Shown one piece after another: positions 42,301 to 57,300 of a stretch of 64,000 nucleotides of DNA; positions within the stretch are counted from its first letter, which is position 1; every line of letters starts with the position of its first letter. The translations under genes were made by a program, and so were the position numbers. Location of the stretch: contig VWZF01002410.1 in NCBI GenBank assembly GCA_013396755.1, positions 558,001 through 622,000 on the forward strand, read 5' to 3'. This DNA comes from Sclerurus mexicanus. Its lineage: Eukaryota > Chordata > Aves > Passeriformes > Furnariidae. Below the pieces are notes generated by a model. It ran no database searches, was not told the origin of the DNA, and was given only the letters and a program-made list of their open reading frames with translations.

Positions 42301-45300
42301 TTTAATTTAAAAGCAAGTATATTGCCTTTAATGTGACTCAAAAACATGTGGGTTTTTTTTCTTCTTGCAGATTATTATTAGTCTCATAGATGAGTTAGGA
42401 AAAACACTGCATGAAACACTATATAGATGCATGGCAACAAAACAGCTGATGAATTTGCAGCCAAAACAACAGCTGAATTTCGGAAGTAGATGAATGATTC
42501 TGTTTACATATTAGATGCTTTATTCTAAACCAGACTCCCACAAATTAGCTTGGAAAAACAATTATAATTATTGATAATATGATACACTTAAGTCATTGGT
42601 TTTGACACAAGCTGACAACCACCCAAAACTGGTGGTAATACCAGCTGGTAGCTATCTTTTGCTGATGCTGAATGAAAGCCAAGGCTTGTTTCAATACATG
42701 AGACATCAAATATCACAGTGGCAGCACCTTCTGTAAAGAAGTAAAAACTACAGCCTTGATTTTCTACTCTACCTGCACTGTGCTAAAACATCACTGAGAA
42801 GGGGAGCTGCGGCAGCAAACCTGTTTCAGCCTTGATTCACAACATCTTGACCTTAATGCAAAACTGCCATCTGCTCTAGAACAAGCCTGAGTTAGAAGAG
42901 TACCAGAGCATATCTTCCTTGATGAAGTCACCATCCTGTATTAGGAACCAGAACTGTAAAAATTAGACCTCAGCAGAGAATAAAACTTTTCACTTTGAGC
43001 TATTAGTGAGCACACAGGAGCAATGCTTCAGAACACCTCTCTAACCTGTTTTGCAAACAGGAAAACAGAGGTAATGCAGTAGCACATATTTGAACATACA
43101 ATCATATTTTTTTAAGAAACCGTGCCAAAGAAGAGAACTCAAAGAATATGTTTCAGTAGAGGGGACTGTGCTGTTTCAGAGAGTAAAATGTTGCATCTCT
43201 GTGACAGTGCAAATTATCCAGCTGTACCAATAGGTTTCTTCTGATCTCTGTCTCAGTTTGAAAAGCCAACATGCTTTCAATTATCTGAGGCACTGTGTAA
43301 GCTGAGACTACATTACAGGCTTGGGTAAGATGACAAGGTGAGGGAAGGCTACTGATCTCTGTAATTAGAGCAAAGAAAATGGTAAAAGCTGAGACTGGTA
43401 ACTGCAAACCTTGTGTATCAGCTGAGGCTGGGAACAGGAACTTTGTGGATTTGCATAAATAACAGCTTTACTCAGTATATGAAAGACAGAAATATAAGAC
43501 ATTAACATGCTTGGTTAGTTCTCGAAAGCAATCAGAAGTAAAGTGACCATGACTTTGTAAAGTAATTAAAGTCTAAAATCTAGTTTTTCCTGTGTTTGTT
43601 TACAGGTCAAACCACAGTGCTCTCAAAATTACTCATACTGAGAATCTTAGGTTGAGAAAGGGAACTGAACTGAAAGCCAGATATTTCAGCAACTGAGGCG
43701 TTCAGCCTGATGGGTCAGTAGTTTTCATATTCATATCATTATGCAGTGTTCTATCAACATCAGTGTTGATGTGGGTACTCAACAGAAATCTTTTTTTTTT
43801 CTTCCCCTTCCTCTGTGGTAACAAGAGTTCTACACCTAGTAGCAGTCATAACTGCAGCAGTGTTAGAAACTATTACTGTCATACTGAGGAAAACGCAGCC
43901 ATGCTTGGCTGAACACACCAAGCCTCGCTCTCTTACTCAGCAATGACGCTGGGTTCAAATCAAAGAACATTCCTAAGCTGTTCCCGAATTCCAGCTAAGA
44001 TTAAGAGGGCAAAGATCTCCATGTGTATTAGGAGGCTGTTTGTACTAGTGTGTACTGGGTGTTGTAACTGGGTGTGTTATCTGTATTTAAAAACTAAGCT
44101 CGGATGAAGTATTGTTTGATTTCTGTTACAAAAGTAAATTACATAAGCAACAAAAGTTTAGTTCGCTCTTTGCCAGAAAGAATACCTTTGGCATACACCC
44201 ATTCCCTCTGTTCACTCCACTCAAAGCTCCTACGGCCCTGTTCAGCAAGGGGAATCAGTTCTGGACTGGATCCTGGTATCAGCCTTTGTCCCACACATAC
44301 AGGTATCCGTTGCCCTGATATATGGACTGAATTGGTAAGCACGGATACCAAAAATTAGCTTTCCTTCAAATATTCTGCAGCTACAATTGTATATTGGTTT
44401 CTTTTCTTGTAAAAATAAAATAATCCTACCTTCAGAGGAACATGGAATTTCAATAATTAATATTAATAGGCCATCTAGACAGTTTGGGAAGATCTTTTAA
44501 AAGAAGTGTAGAGGATTATTAACATGATTGATGTTACTTGTTCTATTTCAAGCTGTCTGTGTAGTTCTATCTTCTTCAGTTCCTACTGGTCATAACTGAA
44601 AAGAACTAGAAATATTCCTTTTTGTATGAGTTTGTGAGAAATTTTACTGCAGATACTGAATACAAACTCTAAAATGCACTCCACCTTCTAGCAACATTTT
44701 AACATGAAAATCTCTTCCTAAATTAGGAAACAGGACAAACTACAGACAGAAAAACAGCAAAAGGATATAGTCAATACTCCTAATGTATAGATATTACTTA
44801 GCCTTTGAAAAAGATCAAGTGATATGTTCTGTCCTATAACTACCTGCAGCGTCACAGCATGGGTAAAATGTTTATACACAGCAAAGTGAAGGTTTTTTTC
44901 TTAATAGAAAAAAATATTGTTCAAATACTTATTCTGAGCTAACTTTCAAAGAAAACATACTGTGGCAAAATAGTTACCTTGTTCCTGTTTGATGGAAAGC
45001 TAAATAATGCCTTTTCTTTTGGCAAATGGGAAAGCAGAGCATCAGGATAAAATCTCTTTTGTTCAAGGAGTGTATCACTCTTGCATTCAGAAAGAAAGTG
45101 ATGCAACTTTTCAGATTTACTGCTTTCTGAAACATCTTCAATGATTCTGCTAGAAGTTATGTTTAACCAAGCTTCTTCATGTAGTCTGCCTCCAGTGTGG
45201 ATAGCAGAATCCAAGGCAGTTGCTTTTCCATAACCAAGACCACTAGATTTCTTCAGGAACACTAATTCTCTCCTGTTGCCATCCTCTGAGTATTTACTTC

Positions 45301-48300
45301 TCCCTGTACAACGCTTCTCTGAATTCCTCTCGTCTCGTTCCTTTAACCATGTCTCTGTTTCATCGGACTTGGTGAGCCTCTGATTATCACCACGAAAGCT
45401 CACCCCATAAAGATAATCCCTCTTTGCTTCACCCAGTAAAACTTTTGCTTTAACAACATCAATTGAAAGGTTTGTACTCACAGGCAAAGCATTACCAGAC
45501 ACTGTCACTCTCCCAGGGAAGGAATCAGCCAATCCTGCACCCTTGGGGTGAATCCAAATGTTTTCTGAAATCTCCACTTTATACTGGTTTTTTTCTTCAT
45601 TTTCTTCAATTTGCAGTGAACTTGATCCTTCCTCAGTTGATTTCTTTCTCCTTTTTCTTCTGAAATATTTTCTTCCAGGGGAATGTTTATCTGGACTTAA
45701 GGGAGCTTTGGCAGGATCTAAACACTGTTCTTCCTTTTCTGCCCTCACACATCCACAGACATTCCCCATTTGGCTTTCTGTAACTCAAAGCCGCACAGTC
45801 TCATTCATTCCAGTATATATATACACCTAAATCCTCCTCAGAAAGTTAAGGACTGCTGTTTCCACTGCCATTTCTTCCAGACTTCACAACCATCCGCCTC
45901 AGTACGTAGCCATTTTGCTTATGAGAAATGCACACGCAATAAATGCTGTGGCACAGTGCCCAGGCAAGGGCCTGTGTCTGATTAGACACTGTGGCTTATT
46001 TCTGGCCACCAATCCTCTTAAATAAACATCACTGCTTCAGCGCTGGGCTGTAATGCTGATTGCTTCTCACAGAGATGACATAGCATTTATGAGCAATAGA
46101 AATTCCTCACATGCGTTTTAACTTCCCATGTCACTTAGATAAAGTAGAAAAATATGTAGCAACCTTTGAAACTGTTAGCTACACTCCAAATCCAAAAACA
46201 AGCAGCACAGTAAATAGCAGGGATTTAGTTCACAGATTTGTTTTGCACTTCATATGTTTTTATTACATATCCAATGATCCACAAATGGGAAGATTAAACT
46301 GAAGGATCAGAAACTCCTCTGGCAGCTTTCTGGGGTCAAAATTTTATTGCTATATGGCACTTTCATAGCAGCTGATGTGTTTTTTCTCTAATTTGTCTAC
46401 TATAAATAACCTGCTGCTCCACTGCTATCAAACAAGCACAACAACTCGCTCAGGGCAGTGATGCAGTGTACTGGGGCTAAAACTTTCCAGCAGAGTTAAA
46501 CCTTCTGGCAGATAAAGGTGAAACAAATCATAAAAGCCGATTTATCTAGAAAACTGACTAAGATTAGTATTTATAAAAATGGAGTTTTATCATTCTCCCA
46601 TACTCCTGCAATGCATTTCTGTGTAGCTCTGAATACAACAGCCAAGAAGCAACTGTGCCTAAAACTAGGTAAAAATATACACTTTTAAAATGCAAGCAAG
46701 TCCGATCTCCAGTATACTTTGTTTGGAAAAAAATCTTTTTAAGTTTCTACTTTGTTTTTGTTATGGATATGTTAAATCCACTAAAACCAGCACCCACCAG
46801 CAAAGACAGATGTGCTTGATTTCTCATGCTGAGAAAGAACTACCGAGTGACTTGCCAGGCATTATCAGGTGTTACCATTGCGTTTCCCTTGCTTATTTGG
46901 AAAGGAATTGCCATCATGAAACCCAGAGACTTTATACCTAGGGGCCAGTTCCACTGAATTATTTTACATTTTACTGACAGAATCTAGAACGAATAATAGA
47001 GCAAAGAACCAGGATATGCTACTTTCAGGGCACTGGGGTAAAATTTGACAGTGGTGCTTAGAAAATTTTATACTGTAACACTACAGAATACAGTGACAGA
47101 TGGGCAGTTATGTACAGGCACAATGCTAATGTGTTTCTTTTCAAACTAGACATTTATGGTATGACTACACTCATTCATGACCTCAATTTGTATTTGTATT
47201 ATGCTCAATATACAGGTGCACTTAGGACATTTTCTCCCTTTACTCAAAACGAAAAAGCAGAATTCTAGTCAGCTTAGAAAAATTACTTGAGAAAAGTGAC
47301 TTTTAGCTAAGGCCAGAGGACTTATTGATTTAAAGCACATTTCCACATGGGCCTGAGTTGGGCCCTGATATGGTTACCCTTAATTAACAGAAACATACAT
47401 TAAAAAAAAAAATCTTTGTAAATTACATCACTGTGTTTGTACAAAGAAATTGTTTTTACACCTATATATATACTTCTCTTTCTCCTCTCTCATCAGTAAA
47501 GATCAGGACTTTGCAGTGCAATGGACCAAGGCTAATTTCACTTCACATGGATAGTCTCTGGTTTAACAACAAGATGTCTAATAACGATAATATTTGGTTA
47601 AAGACATCACAGTATAATCATTAAAATGCATTAAAAATATCATCTTGGTAAAGCAGAAATTATGCAAAATGTTAAAGACAAGTGTCCAGCATTTGAACAA
47701 ATGACTGCGAGTCTTCATGATGTCTAATTGAAAATGTATCAAAGTAATCTACTACAAGTACACTGCCAATGTTCCCCCTCCACAAATTTCACAGGGGTTA
47801 AGAATTTGTCTAAAAATATTGCAGATTTAGATTTTCAATGCAAGAGCATATTTAAATTAATGCACATGAGCACTGAGGCTTCTAAACAATAACTATATTA
47901 GACTATTTAACTGAACTTTAATGGAGTGTGATTTGATATCTATTTCCTTTAAACTATTTACATCTGCCAAACAGTCAGCATTATATCACCTTTTCCAAGC
48001 AGAAAATGTTCCTAAAACACTCTCTGTTATGTCCAAAGTCCTGCAGATCCAGTGGCACACTGACTTTCATAAAAATGTGAAATCAAATTTAATTCAAGAC
48101 AGGTCAAAAGAAATACATATTGTTATTTTACACCTGACGATTGCATTTTGCAATGCAATCAGTAACTTAGAAAGTCTCTGATCTTGCACATTCTCTTTCA
48201 TTAAGAACTTAGATGCTGATCACTTTGTTGAGTAGGTAACTCAATTTTTCAAAAAATCAGATGCCTCTGAAGTAGAATTAAAAAAAAAAAAATGAGACAG

Positions 48301-51300
48301 CAAAAATAATCAGTTCTGGTTATAAGATCAGTGCTCCCAACAATCCTGTCTTACTTCTGCATATTCCAGATCATACCCGGTATAAGTACAATAGTCCTAG
48401 AATTTAAACATTTCTAAATATGAGCTAGGAATAAATGCATCCCGAGTATACCTCTACAGATACAGCAGTATTTGTGCATTTTTATCTTCCTAGAAATAGG
48501 TAGGAAATACATATTTTTGAGACTTAATAACCATTTTAACAATACTTACCAGCTGTTCCAGAGAAGGCTATCAGCTATTAACAATTCTCTATGCTGTTCC
48601 TTTTTTTTTTTCCCCCATGAACCAAACAGTAACTTTACAGTCATTTTAGCTTTCTAAGCAACTTATGCTCTTGAACCAAAGAAAGGATCAAGGATAACAG
48701 AACTGATATATCAGTTGTGTGGTTTTTTTATATAAAAACTCTAAGCAAAATAAATGTCCATGTTAAGGGAAGATGATAAATGAAAGTGTGAGTAACTAAA
48801 GACAAAATGACCACTTTCAGCTAACTGAAATTCTGTAAAACAACATACCAGCAAGGAAAGAGACAGAGTTAACAGAATTACACTGGAAATTCATAAGAGG
48901 GAAATTGAAATTTCTTCTAAAACCCGTCTGCTAGACCATAGAGAGATGGTATTCTAAAGCATCAAAACAGACTACCACTAGAGCCTCTGAGAACCATCAC
49001 AACACAGTGAAGACCACACCAAGGGCTTTGTCTAGGACGTATGACTAGCCCTGAATGGAAGCTCAGCACTGGTTTAAGCCAAAGATCCAGACGATCAAAG
49101 CTGTTAAAAATACTACCATGGATTGTTGTGTTGCTTTGCTTTTTTTTCCTTTTCTGTTTTTTTGTTTGTTTTGTTTGTGGTTTGTTTTTTTTTAAAACCA
49201 AAATCCCCAAAGGTACCAATTTACACTTACCAATGCTACAAAGTTTTATGGGAAGATTAGTGAAAATTTTTTCAGGCACAAAACTCCCTAAGAAGTATAA
49301 CATGAATTAAGTACTAGACCAACACTTGTCTGCAATTTGACCTTAAAGGCTGCTTAATCACGAACAAGAGGTTAAGACTGAGACATGGCAAACAAAAGAT
49401 TAACACTGAAATATGAAATAGCTCACACATATTTGTATATGTTTCTATTTAACCATAGATATCTGTAATTTCTCAAGCACATCTGTGACTGGGAAATGCA
49501 TTATGCTCTTAACATGGGACAGGTGCTTACACCTTATAGTGGCAATGCTGTTGAATATCTGTATTTGTTAGCCTGCAAAATGATGAGACCATTCACCCTT
49601 TGTACACTGCTGACTAATGTATGGTTTATCACTGGTTTCCAATAGTTAGCAATTATTGTAAAGGATAAGTTATTCCACTTTGTCAATCAAACCATGCCAG
49701 GTACCTTTTATTCAATGTTTACTAGGAACACGTTTCAGGCAGTCTTGGATCTAGATCCCTTTCCCCTCTTTTTTTGTGTGTTTATGCAACACAGCAAAAG
49801 CAATGGAGCATTTAGCACAAATGGGGTGTATCATTTCATGGTACTAAAACAACATACCAGATAATCAGCAAGTATTTTGTTGCACAGCCCTAAGGTCACA
49901 TGAAGAATGACAGAGAGATAAACATAAGCCAAAGAGAAAGTGAAAATTAAAGCAGCACAAGACAGAGAACAAGAGAAAAAATAAAGGCTTGCCAGCACAA
50001 ACAATTAAAATTGGAGATGGTGCAGCTGTACTGGCAAACCACTCCTTAAACTCTAAAAGGCCTCTCCACGTTCCAGCTACCAAGTCTCAGCCATCAACAG
50101 GAGAGGTTTTATATCCAGCAAAATGGCTTACAAAAAGAGAATTTCCTCCTTGGTGATTTTATGGCAATAAGGATAAAGACTCAATGCTTCTCACCCTCAT
50201 CATGTTTCAGAAGAGTTCCAGAAATTGCGTGAACTCATTTTCTTACTTGCGGGTTCGCAAGTTTGGAGGGTTTTTTATAAAGTGCTGAAGAATTCCAGAG
50301 GAGACAACTAGGAGCTTAGCTGAGAAATAAAACACCACAAGAGTATACTCTATCAATGCTGAATGACACAATGCTGCTGCAATGGCTAATGACTGGTAAT
50401 TGCAGCTCCCAGGCGGAATACACTTCATCCTACAACTGCTTACAGTCACAGACTGGACAACTGGCCACATGGCTCCATCTTTAAATCCTTGACAAGATCA
50501 AACCTTGAACCGTTCTAGTTATTTTAAAGCAACGGCAGAGTAAACTTCAATCCTTGGGCTGCAAGGTACACAGCTTGGGCAGGGCAAGCTTTAGAGTCAG
50601 CTGCCAGCAGCCAGCTGTGGCTAGCAGGAATGGTTGCAAGAAGAACAATGAGTGAAGGCCAGACCCAGATCTGCCAACTATACATGGCCACCTGAGGAAA
50701 GCAGGCAGCATGTCCACTGAATGGTGACTTCAGAGCTGATGAAGTAGAGGAAGGTGCACAGGTCCCAGCACATCCTGTTACTCCTCTGTTATCTGCACAT
50801 AGTTTATAGGAATGAGCCACTACACCTGAGTGACTCTGGCCACCCTGTATGAAGGCTACAGGCTTCATGACCAATGCAAGAGTGCTTCAAAACTACTACC
50901 TGCATTGCAGGCTCTGAAAAGCTATCTGCAGAAACGGATATCAGGAACTTGAGAAAGGATTGGGTAGTTTTCCTTTATCTCAACCAAGTCATCTACAAAC
51001 AAATCTACCCTTCTCACATTTTTACCCAACATTGGTAAAAGTTTAACTGTGAATGCTGGACCAAATGAACGCTCTACAGACTGCTTGAGGGCAGACTGAT
51101 CAAAAATAAATTTTTCTCAAAGGTTAATAAGGTTAGCAGCAAAAAAAAAGAAAAAAAAAAAAGATTTGCTGGCTGGGAAGAGAAATGAGATGAGGTTACA
51201 TGTGCCCCAAGGAGGCCTGAAAGAAAGCACCCATCTGACTGCAGGGGGTTGGACAGTACTGTAACATCTGGACAAAACATCACTGAGCAGAGCCTGGAAA

Positions 51301-54300
51301 AGCAGCATCCTGCAAAGGGGGCTGACAGCAAGGAGCTGGAGAGAGTGGAACAAAAAGTGTTTCACAGCAGTTTCTGAGCTAGAAAATTATGATGAAACTG
51401 AAATAAAAAAAGGCTATTGACTCATGACTTAGAAGCTTCTGAAATTTTTTAAGGCCTTACTTCACAAAGGCCTAATTTTAGACAGGGAAGTTTAAAGTTT
51501 TGCATTGCTTTGGGATGCTTTTTTCAACCAAGTGCAAGTTATCCTAAATATTTACCATTTTTTAAACTAAAGAATGCTTGCAGTGGTTTGAAAAGAAATT
51601 ATCACCAATTTTGACTGAAATTAAATCTTACTAAAATTGTGGTTATATACTGAGGACAAATGCTGCTTCCATTCATAGTTGTTCATCTACAGTGTCATCA
51701 GAGAAAATGTACTAGGTGTTGAAGGAGTCCATTAGAGTATTAATTTGGATATTTATACATACAGCCCGTCATTATACAAAATACAGTAATCTGATTTAGC
51801 ATGTTCTACAGGTGCTAGGAAAATAACTTACAACACTTACTACATTATGAAACTGAATTTAAATTAAGCCACATATTATTAAAAGCATATGAAATACTTT
51901 GAAAGCATGCCTAAATCCTAGTAACATACACATCTTGGCATTTTTCAATACCCACAGAACAAATTATTTTCTAACATACTAAACTCAATAAACCACTGGA
52001 TTTCCCAGTCCATCTTTTCTTTATCTTTTACGCAATTACTTGGGACACCGAAGAATGTTCAATTTCTGGACTTGTGTAACTACAGAAGTTAGTGGTGCAA
52101 CTCAGAACAACACTAGTATTTACCTAATTATAGGTCTAAGTCACAAAGTCATAACTATCTCTAGACATAATTTAGATGCAAGAGAAACATAATCCTCACG
52201 TGTATTATCTTTCATTTTTCATCATGTCTTTCCCCTAAATCATTTCTAAATTCATTCCAATAATCAGAGGGATTTTCTATTTTGAGGAAATATTATCCTC
52301 CAGATAAGGACCATGACTGAGAAAAACAATAAGCCACAAACAACAGCCAAAAAACATCTCTGGCAGCTCAACTATTTCCCAGATTTCAGTGTTATTAGAA
52401 TGCACATAAATGATGTGTAGCAAAGCCAGTAACATCACATAGTGAACAGCTTCTTATGCTCAGAGACATCAATTACTTCTGCAAACACTGAAAAAATTTA
52501 AGGGGTAATTCAGGTTAAGACACCCCAACCCAGGTGTCTACATACTCATGTTTACATGCTAGCTAGGTTTTGAAGAGACCATTTTATCCAGTAGATGCAG
52601 GATTTAGTTTCCTCAACTTGGGCTTCTGGAACTCTCTGGGATATCCTGCTATACCCCAACTGGATTCCGGCTTAAGGTCTGGAAAAGCATGGGTCTCTCA
52701 CAGGTCTGGTGTCTCATCAAGAGAACTCCACATGCCTGTCCTGGATAGTCCTGCACACCTCAGATATCACTCAAATGCCACCTGCCTTTAGGAATCTGAT
52801 TCAAAAGCCCTGGGAATCTAGTTAGTACAATCCATGGATGGAACAGCAACGTTTCACACCCTGAATCACAGACATAAGGAAAAAGTTGACCATCTAGAAC
52901 ATTGGAGACACTTAAAAATACCTGAGATATCTACATGGGGACAGCACATACTGCTTCCCCTTGCGTATGCTGCTGGATATGATGTGTCATCTCAGAACAC
53001 ACTAAGCACCAATGCTGGACAACTGAACAGCTCCACAGGTCTCCAGGCATCTACTTCAAGTGACCTGAATTGCTCCACCAACCTCACCCACAGTATTGCC
53101 TAGCTCTCCAGGGCTCAAACCCACTGCTGAACATGTTTACCACCATTTACAAAGCAGTTTATCCTGCCCGATCTGTTACTTTCCAGATGAGGGTGGGTTT
53201 CCCATAAGACCTATGTCATGTTTCTCATACTCACGTGAGTATCTGATAAATCTCCAACAACACAGATGTTTATGTTTAGTCAAACAGAGGGAACCTCTAA
53301 TAACTAGTTAGTTGACTCACTGTCTAGGCTATACTAACTGTATAGACTAAACTCTTATCATTCAGATTATCAGATTGTAGGGAGAATTTTGACACTTACT
53401 GCATAAGAACATAGTTCCGCATAACTTAGGTGTCATAACGTCAAGCTGAATCTGATCACAACTTTCCCAATAACTACAGGATTAAACCATACACATTCCA
53501 TTAATAATACACAGTTATTATCATGAAGCTTCTATCTCTTTGTGAAGACTCTACTGTTAGACTTCTCTGTTCAGATTTTTCCCTCATTTGAAACTTAAGT
53601 GGAGACAAAAAAAATACATAGGGTGTAAGTATGAACATTCTTCTGAACTTCACATTTTAAACCTGAATTGCCCACGTACAGGTGTCAGTAATTGAAACCA
53701 AATTGCCATATTCTTCAAAGAAGGGCCTTGGCAGTAAATGTCCAGCAGGCACAGGCTAATGCAGAGGGTGCCTCTTACATCCCTTTACATATCCCTTCTG
53801 TATTCAGTGTAGGCACTGCAGCCATTAACAGCAAAAAGACAGAAAATATTTACTACTACTCCTTCTTAAAATAATTTTTTCACAATTTTTTTAAAGATAC
53901 TATTTTGTTAAAAAACTGGCCACCAAGAGGGAAAGCCCCATCCTGGCATGCATCAAACACAGTATAGGAGCGTCAATTACCCCACGTACTCAGCGATGGT
54001 GCAGCCTCACCTTGAGAGCTGTGTGCAGGTCTGTGCCACACAATTTATGAAGGATGTAAATGTCTTTGCATGTGTCCAGAGGAGTGAAACAAAGCTGGTG
54101 AATGGGATGGAAGACATGTCCTAAGCAGTGGCTAAGGACTTGGGGTTTGTCTAGTTTGAGAAAGGGCGGCTGAGGAGTGACCTCCTTGCTCTGTACAGCT
54201 TCCTGAGGAGTGGAGACGGAGGTGCTGAGCTGCTCTCCCTGGTATCCAGTGACAGGATACATGGGAAAGATTCAAAGCTGTGCTGGGGAGGTTTAGACTA

Positions 54301-57300
54301 GACATCAGGAAGCATTTTCTTACCAAGAGGGTGGTCAGACACTGAAATAGGCTTCCTAGAGAGGTGCTCAGTGCCCCAAGCCTGTCAGTATTTAAGAGGC
54401 ATTTGGAGAATGCCCTTAGCAACATGCTTTGACTTTCAATCAGCTCTAAATTGGTCAGGCAATCAGACTAGGCAAGCATTCTAAGTCCCTTCCAAGTGAA
54501 ACAGTCTATTCTGATAGATCTGCTAGACCTGAATCGTACTTGCAGACATAAGTTGACAATTACTGGGGTCAGGACACAGTGAAGTAAGTGTGTTTCAGTT
54601 ACAGTTTAAATGCTTCCATGTATTTCATATGGAGCTGAATACCTTACAGGGGAAAATCCCTGTTACACCAGCTCACGTAAATTAGCTCTTTTATATAAAA
54701 AAGTTTTTCCTCTTCATCAGTTTTTACAACTGTAAACAACTAGTAGCACTAACTTTCACCACTTTTTATAAGCACCCAAAATCATGCCAGATGTCCTGTG
54801 CTTCAGCTAGTGAGAAAAACAATTTCATTCTGCAAAAACCTATTAATCAGGTTCAGAAAGATAAAACACACATCAAGTAAAGGCTTAAAGTCCACTAACA
54901 GCTTCTATTAGTAAGTTGTTAATAATCTTTATTTCTTAAAATACAGCAACATTCAATCATTGCCTAATTCTGTAGGTCATGCTTAAATATATTAAAACAC
55001 AGCCTTTTTTTCCTCCATATTAACCATGTGGGAGGAAAGACTGACACGATGAGGGGAGCTGAGGGAACTCTCAGTCCTTGCTGCTGCTGAGTGGCTAGTG
55101 GTTTCTTTTTCACCCTGTGTGGTGGGCTGGGCTAGGCTAGGCTAAGCTGTGCACCCTGTTTAGACCAGGGCCCCACTAGCTCTATTCACATCTCTGTTCC
55201 TCATTAGGATGTGCAGAAAGGCACATTAGATTCTAGCAGCTCTTCTGGGTTTCTCTTTTTAAGAAAATCTTTTTCTGTCATAAATCTGGTATGGAATATC
55301 CTTAAGTGAACTATGCTTTTTCTGTGTGAATGCATAAGTTACTGGTCTTTTAAAATGCCAGCATAGCAGGGAGTTTATCGCTAACAATGCTGCAAGTCAC
55401 TAAATGGGAATTATCTGTCATCTGAATTACATCATCTACAGCCACAGCCATTATGAAAGCCTCATTTTGAGGAGCAATTTAACACCACACACTGTAAGGC
55501 TGCATTATACTGTACACAATCCCACCAGTGTACAACAACCAGAGTGCCACCTAGTGTGACCCACTGAGGCTAGAAACAAATGGTGATGTGTTAGGAACTG
55601 CTCAAATAGGCTGAGTGTAGTGCTTGCTAAAATACGCCTATCAGCAGAGAAATTCAGATGCTGAATGGAAAAAAAAAGATACTCAAAACTTTTAAATATA
55701 TTTTAATACTCATCAGAAGAAGTCTATACAATAAAACAAGACCAGTTTGTCCATACACTGGAAAGAATACATCAGCTATTGTCTTTAATGATGTTCAAAA
55801 CTGAAGCTACTTTTCTCTCACTCCACAGACAGGAAATTAGCAAACAAACAACATCTTGAGATTCAGTTTACATCATGAAATAAGATATATCATCAAAACC
55901 TTCAAATACACTTTAGATAAGAGACATAATCTACATCTAAGTGGACGCATTCATCATAACTGTATGCAGGAATCTGACCAAAAACCTACTGTCAAGCAAA
56001 CCCAGGCTTACCTGAAAGTGCAAAATTATGGTCCATATCAACCCCAAAGTCAATTTGGGATTCCCATCTGTTATATCATCATTTCTGATGTTAACCAGTT
56101 TCACCTGCCATCATAGAAAGAAAATACAGACAAAATTGAAATAAATATGCCACAAATACATACTGCATTACACAAGTATGATTGTAGAGGATGCACTACT
56201 CACTTCCTGAGCCTACTCTGTCAGGTTTTTTTAATTCTCAAAAGCAGAAAGGAATTGCATACTGCCTGTAAGCTGCCTGCCAGGAATTGCCCTCTCCCAC
56301 TCACATCGAGCCGAGAAGATTCCTCAGCTGTCACCAGACTGGCAGATCTGCTCCCCATGCCAAATACCCTTTACTTCCACTCTTGTCAAAGGGGAAGGTG
56401 TGACAGAGCAGGAAAGGATAACAAGAACATAATGATCTGTAGGTGGAGTATTAATGCCTGGGCAGTGCTGAGCCTTGGGAAGCTATCACTGTCTTCCTTC
56501 CACCCCACGCTTTCCTGCACCTGAGTGAGAATTCAGTAGTAGGAGAACTGGCGTACTAAAATACAATGGTCTGTCTTGATAAAACTAAGAATTTAATATC
56601 ACATTTAAATAACCAGTGGCTTAATAACAACTATTATTATCGCTTTTGATGCTCATTCACAGTGCTATAAACAAGAAATGGTTACCAGGATGAAAACAGA
56701 AGCTGCTATTATTGCCACTTCCATAACCTCACATTCAAAGTGAGTTCAAGAATTCCATTTTCTTTGTCATATTTAATAATACATTTAATTTCTCTCTATG
56801 TATTATGTATCCATATAGCCTAGCAGTTAAAAATGAGTCAGCTAAAAGCCACTTTATGCTGACATTAGTAAGGTTACAAGCACATGCTATTGAACCTATA
56901 CCCTGTTATCAATTTAACAAGCAAAAGCACATCCTCCTCTTGATTTGCAGACAAAATCTTAACTATTCAGAGGGTAAAAAAAAAAAATCTGAGCCACTCT
57001 CTCTATAGGAAAGACAGTGTTTTCCACAGTCTATTCTGGTTTGTTTCTCAGGTCAGGCATCAAAATTATCAATATGTAGGATTTCTCTGCCCTATGATCA
57101 TAATGAAGCATGTGATCATTACAGCCCACCTGAGCAAGTTACCTCCTAAATACAGTTTAGAAACACCTACCAGAGGGCTGAAACTTTAATCAACTGCAAG
57201 TCCCACTGACAATTTACCAAGGAGACCAAAGCTCTACAAGCATTTTGAATACTAGAATACAGCCATCTTCACAAAACTGCAAGGCTAAAGAGAACATAAA

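Larger units (their letters stand above)
37238..44977. other. DST intron downstream of the myristoylated first exon
   Basis: Contains the paired direct repeat (37914 and 40128), the GA microsatellite at 40611, the old CR1 at 41560 and a GC-richer block at 38390-38640. No coding exon recognised. Confidence 0.6.
45770..56011. other. DST intron upstream of the myristoylated first exon
   Basis: Should include the promoter of the alternative head just above 45769. It also holds the 600-bp CR1 at 53930, the GGCTA tandem and the CTCF-like motif at 55544. A T-rich tract lies near 49140-49192. No coding exon recognised. Confidence 0.6.

Noticed and set aside
43945..43965. ggttcaaatc, resembling a tRNA B box
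   Set aside because: No matching A box, acceptor stem or cloverleaf around it.
44104..44358. Two overlapping plus-strand open frames with a TATA-like tatttaaaaac ahead, possible old LTR
   Set aside because: No LTR ends, target duplication or viral coding match could be seen.
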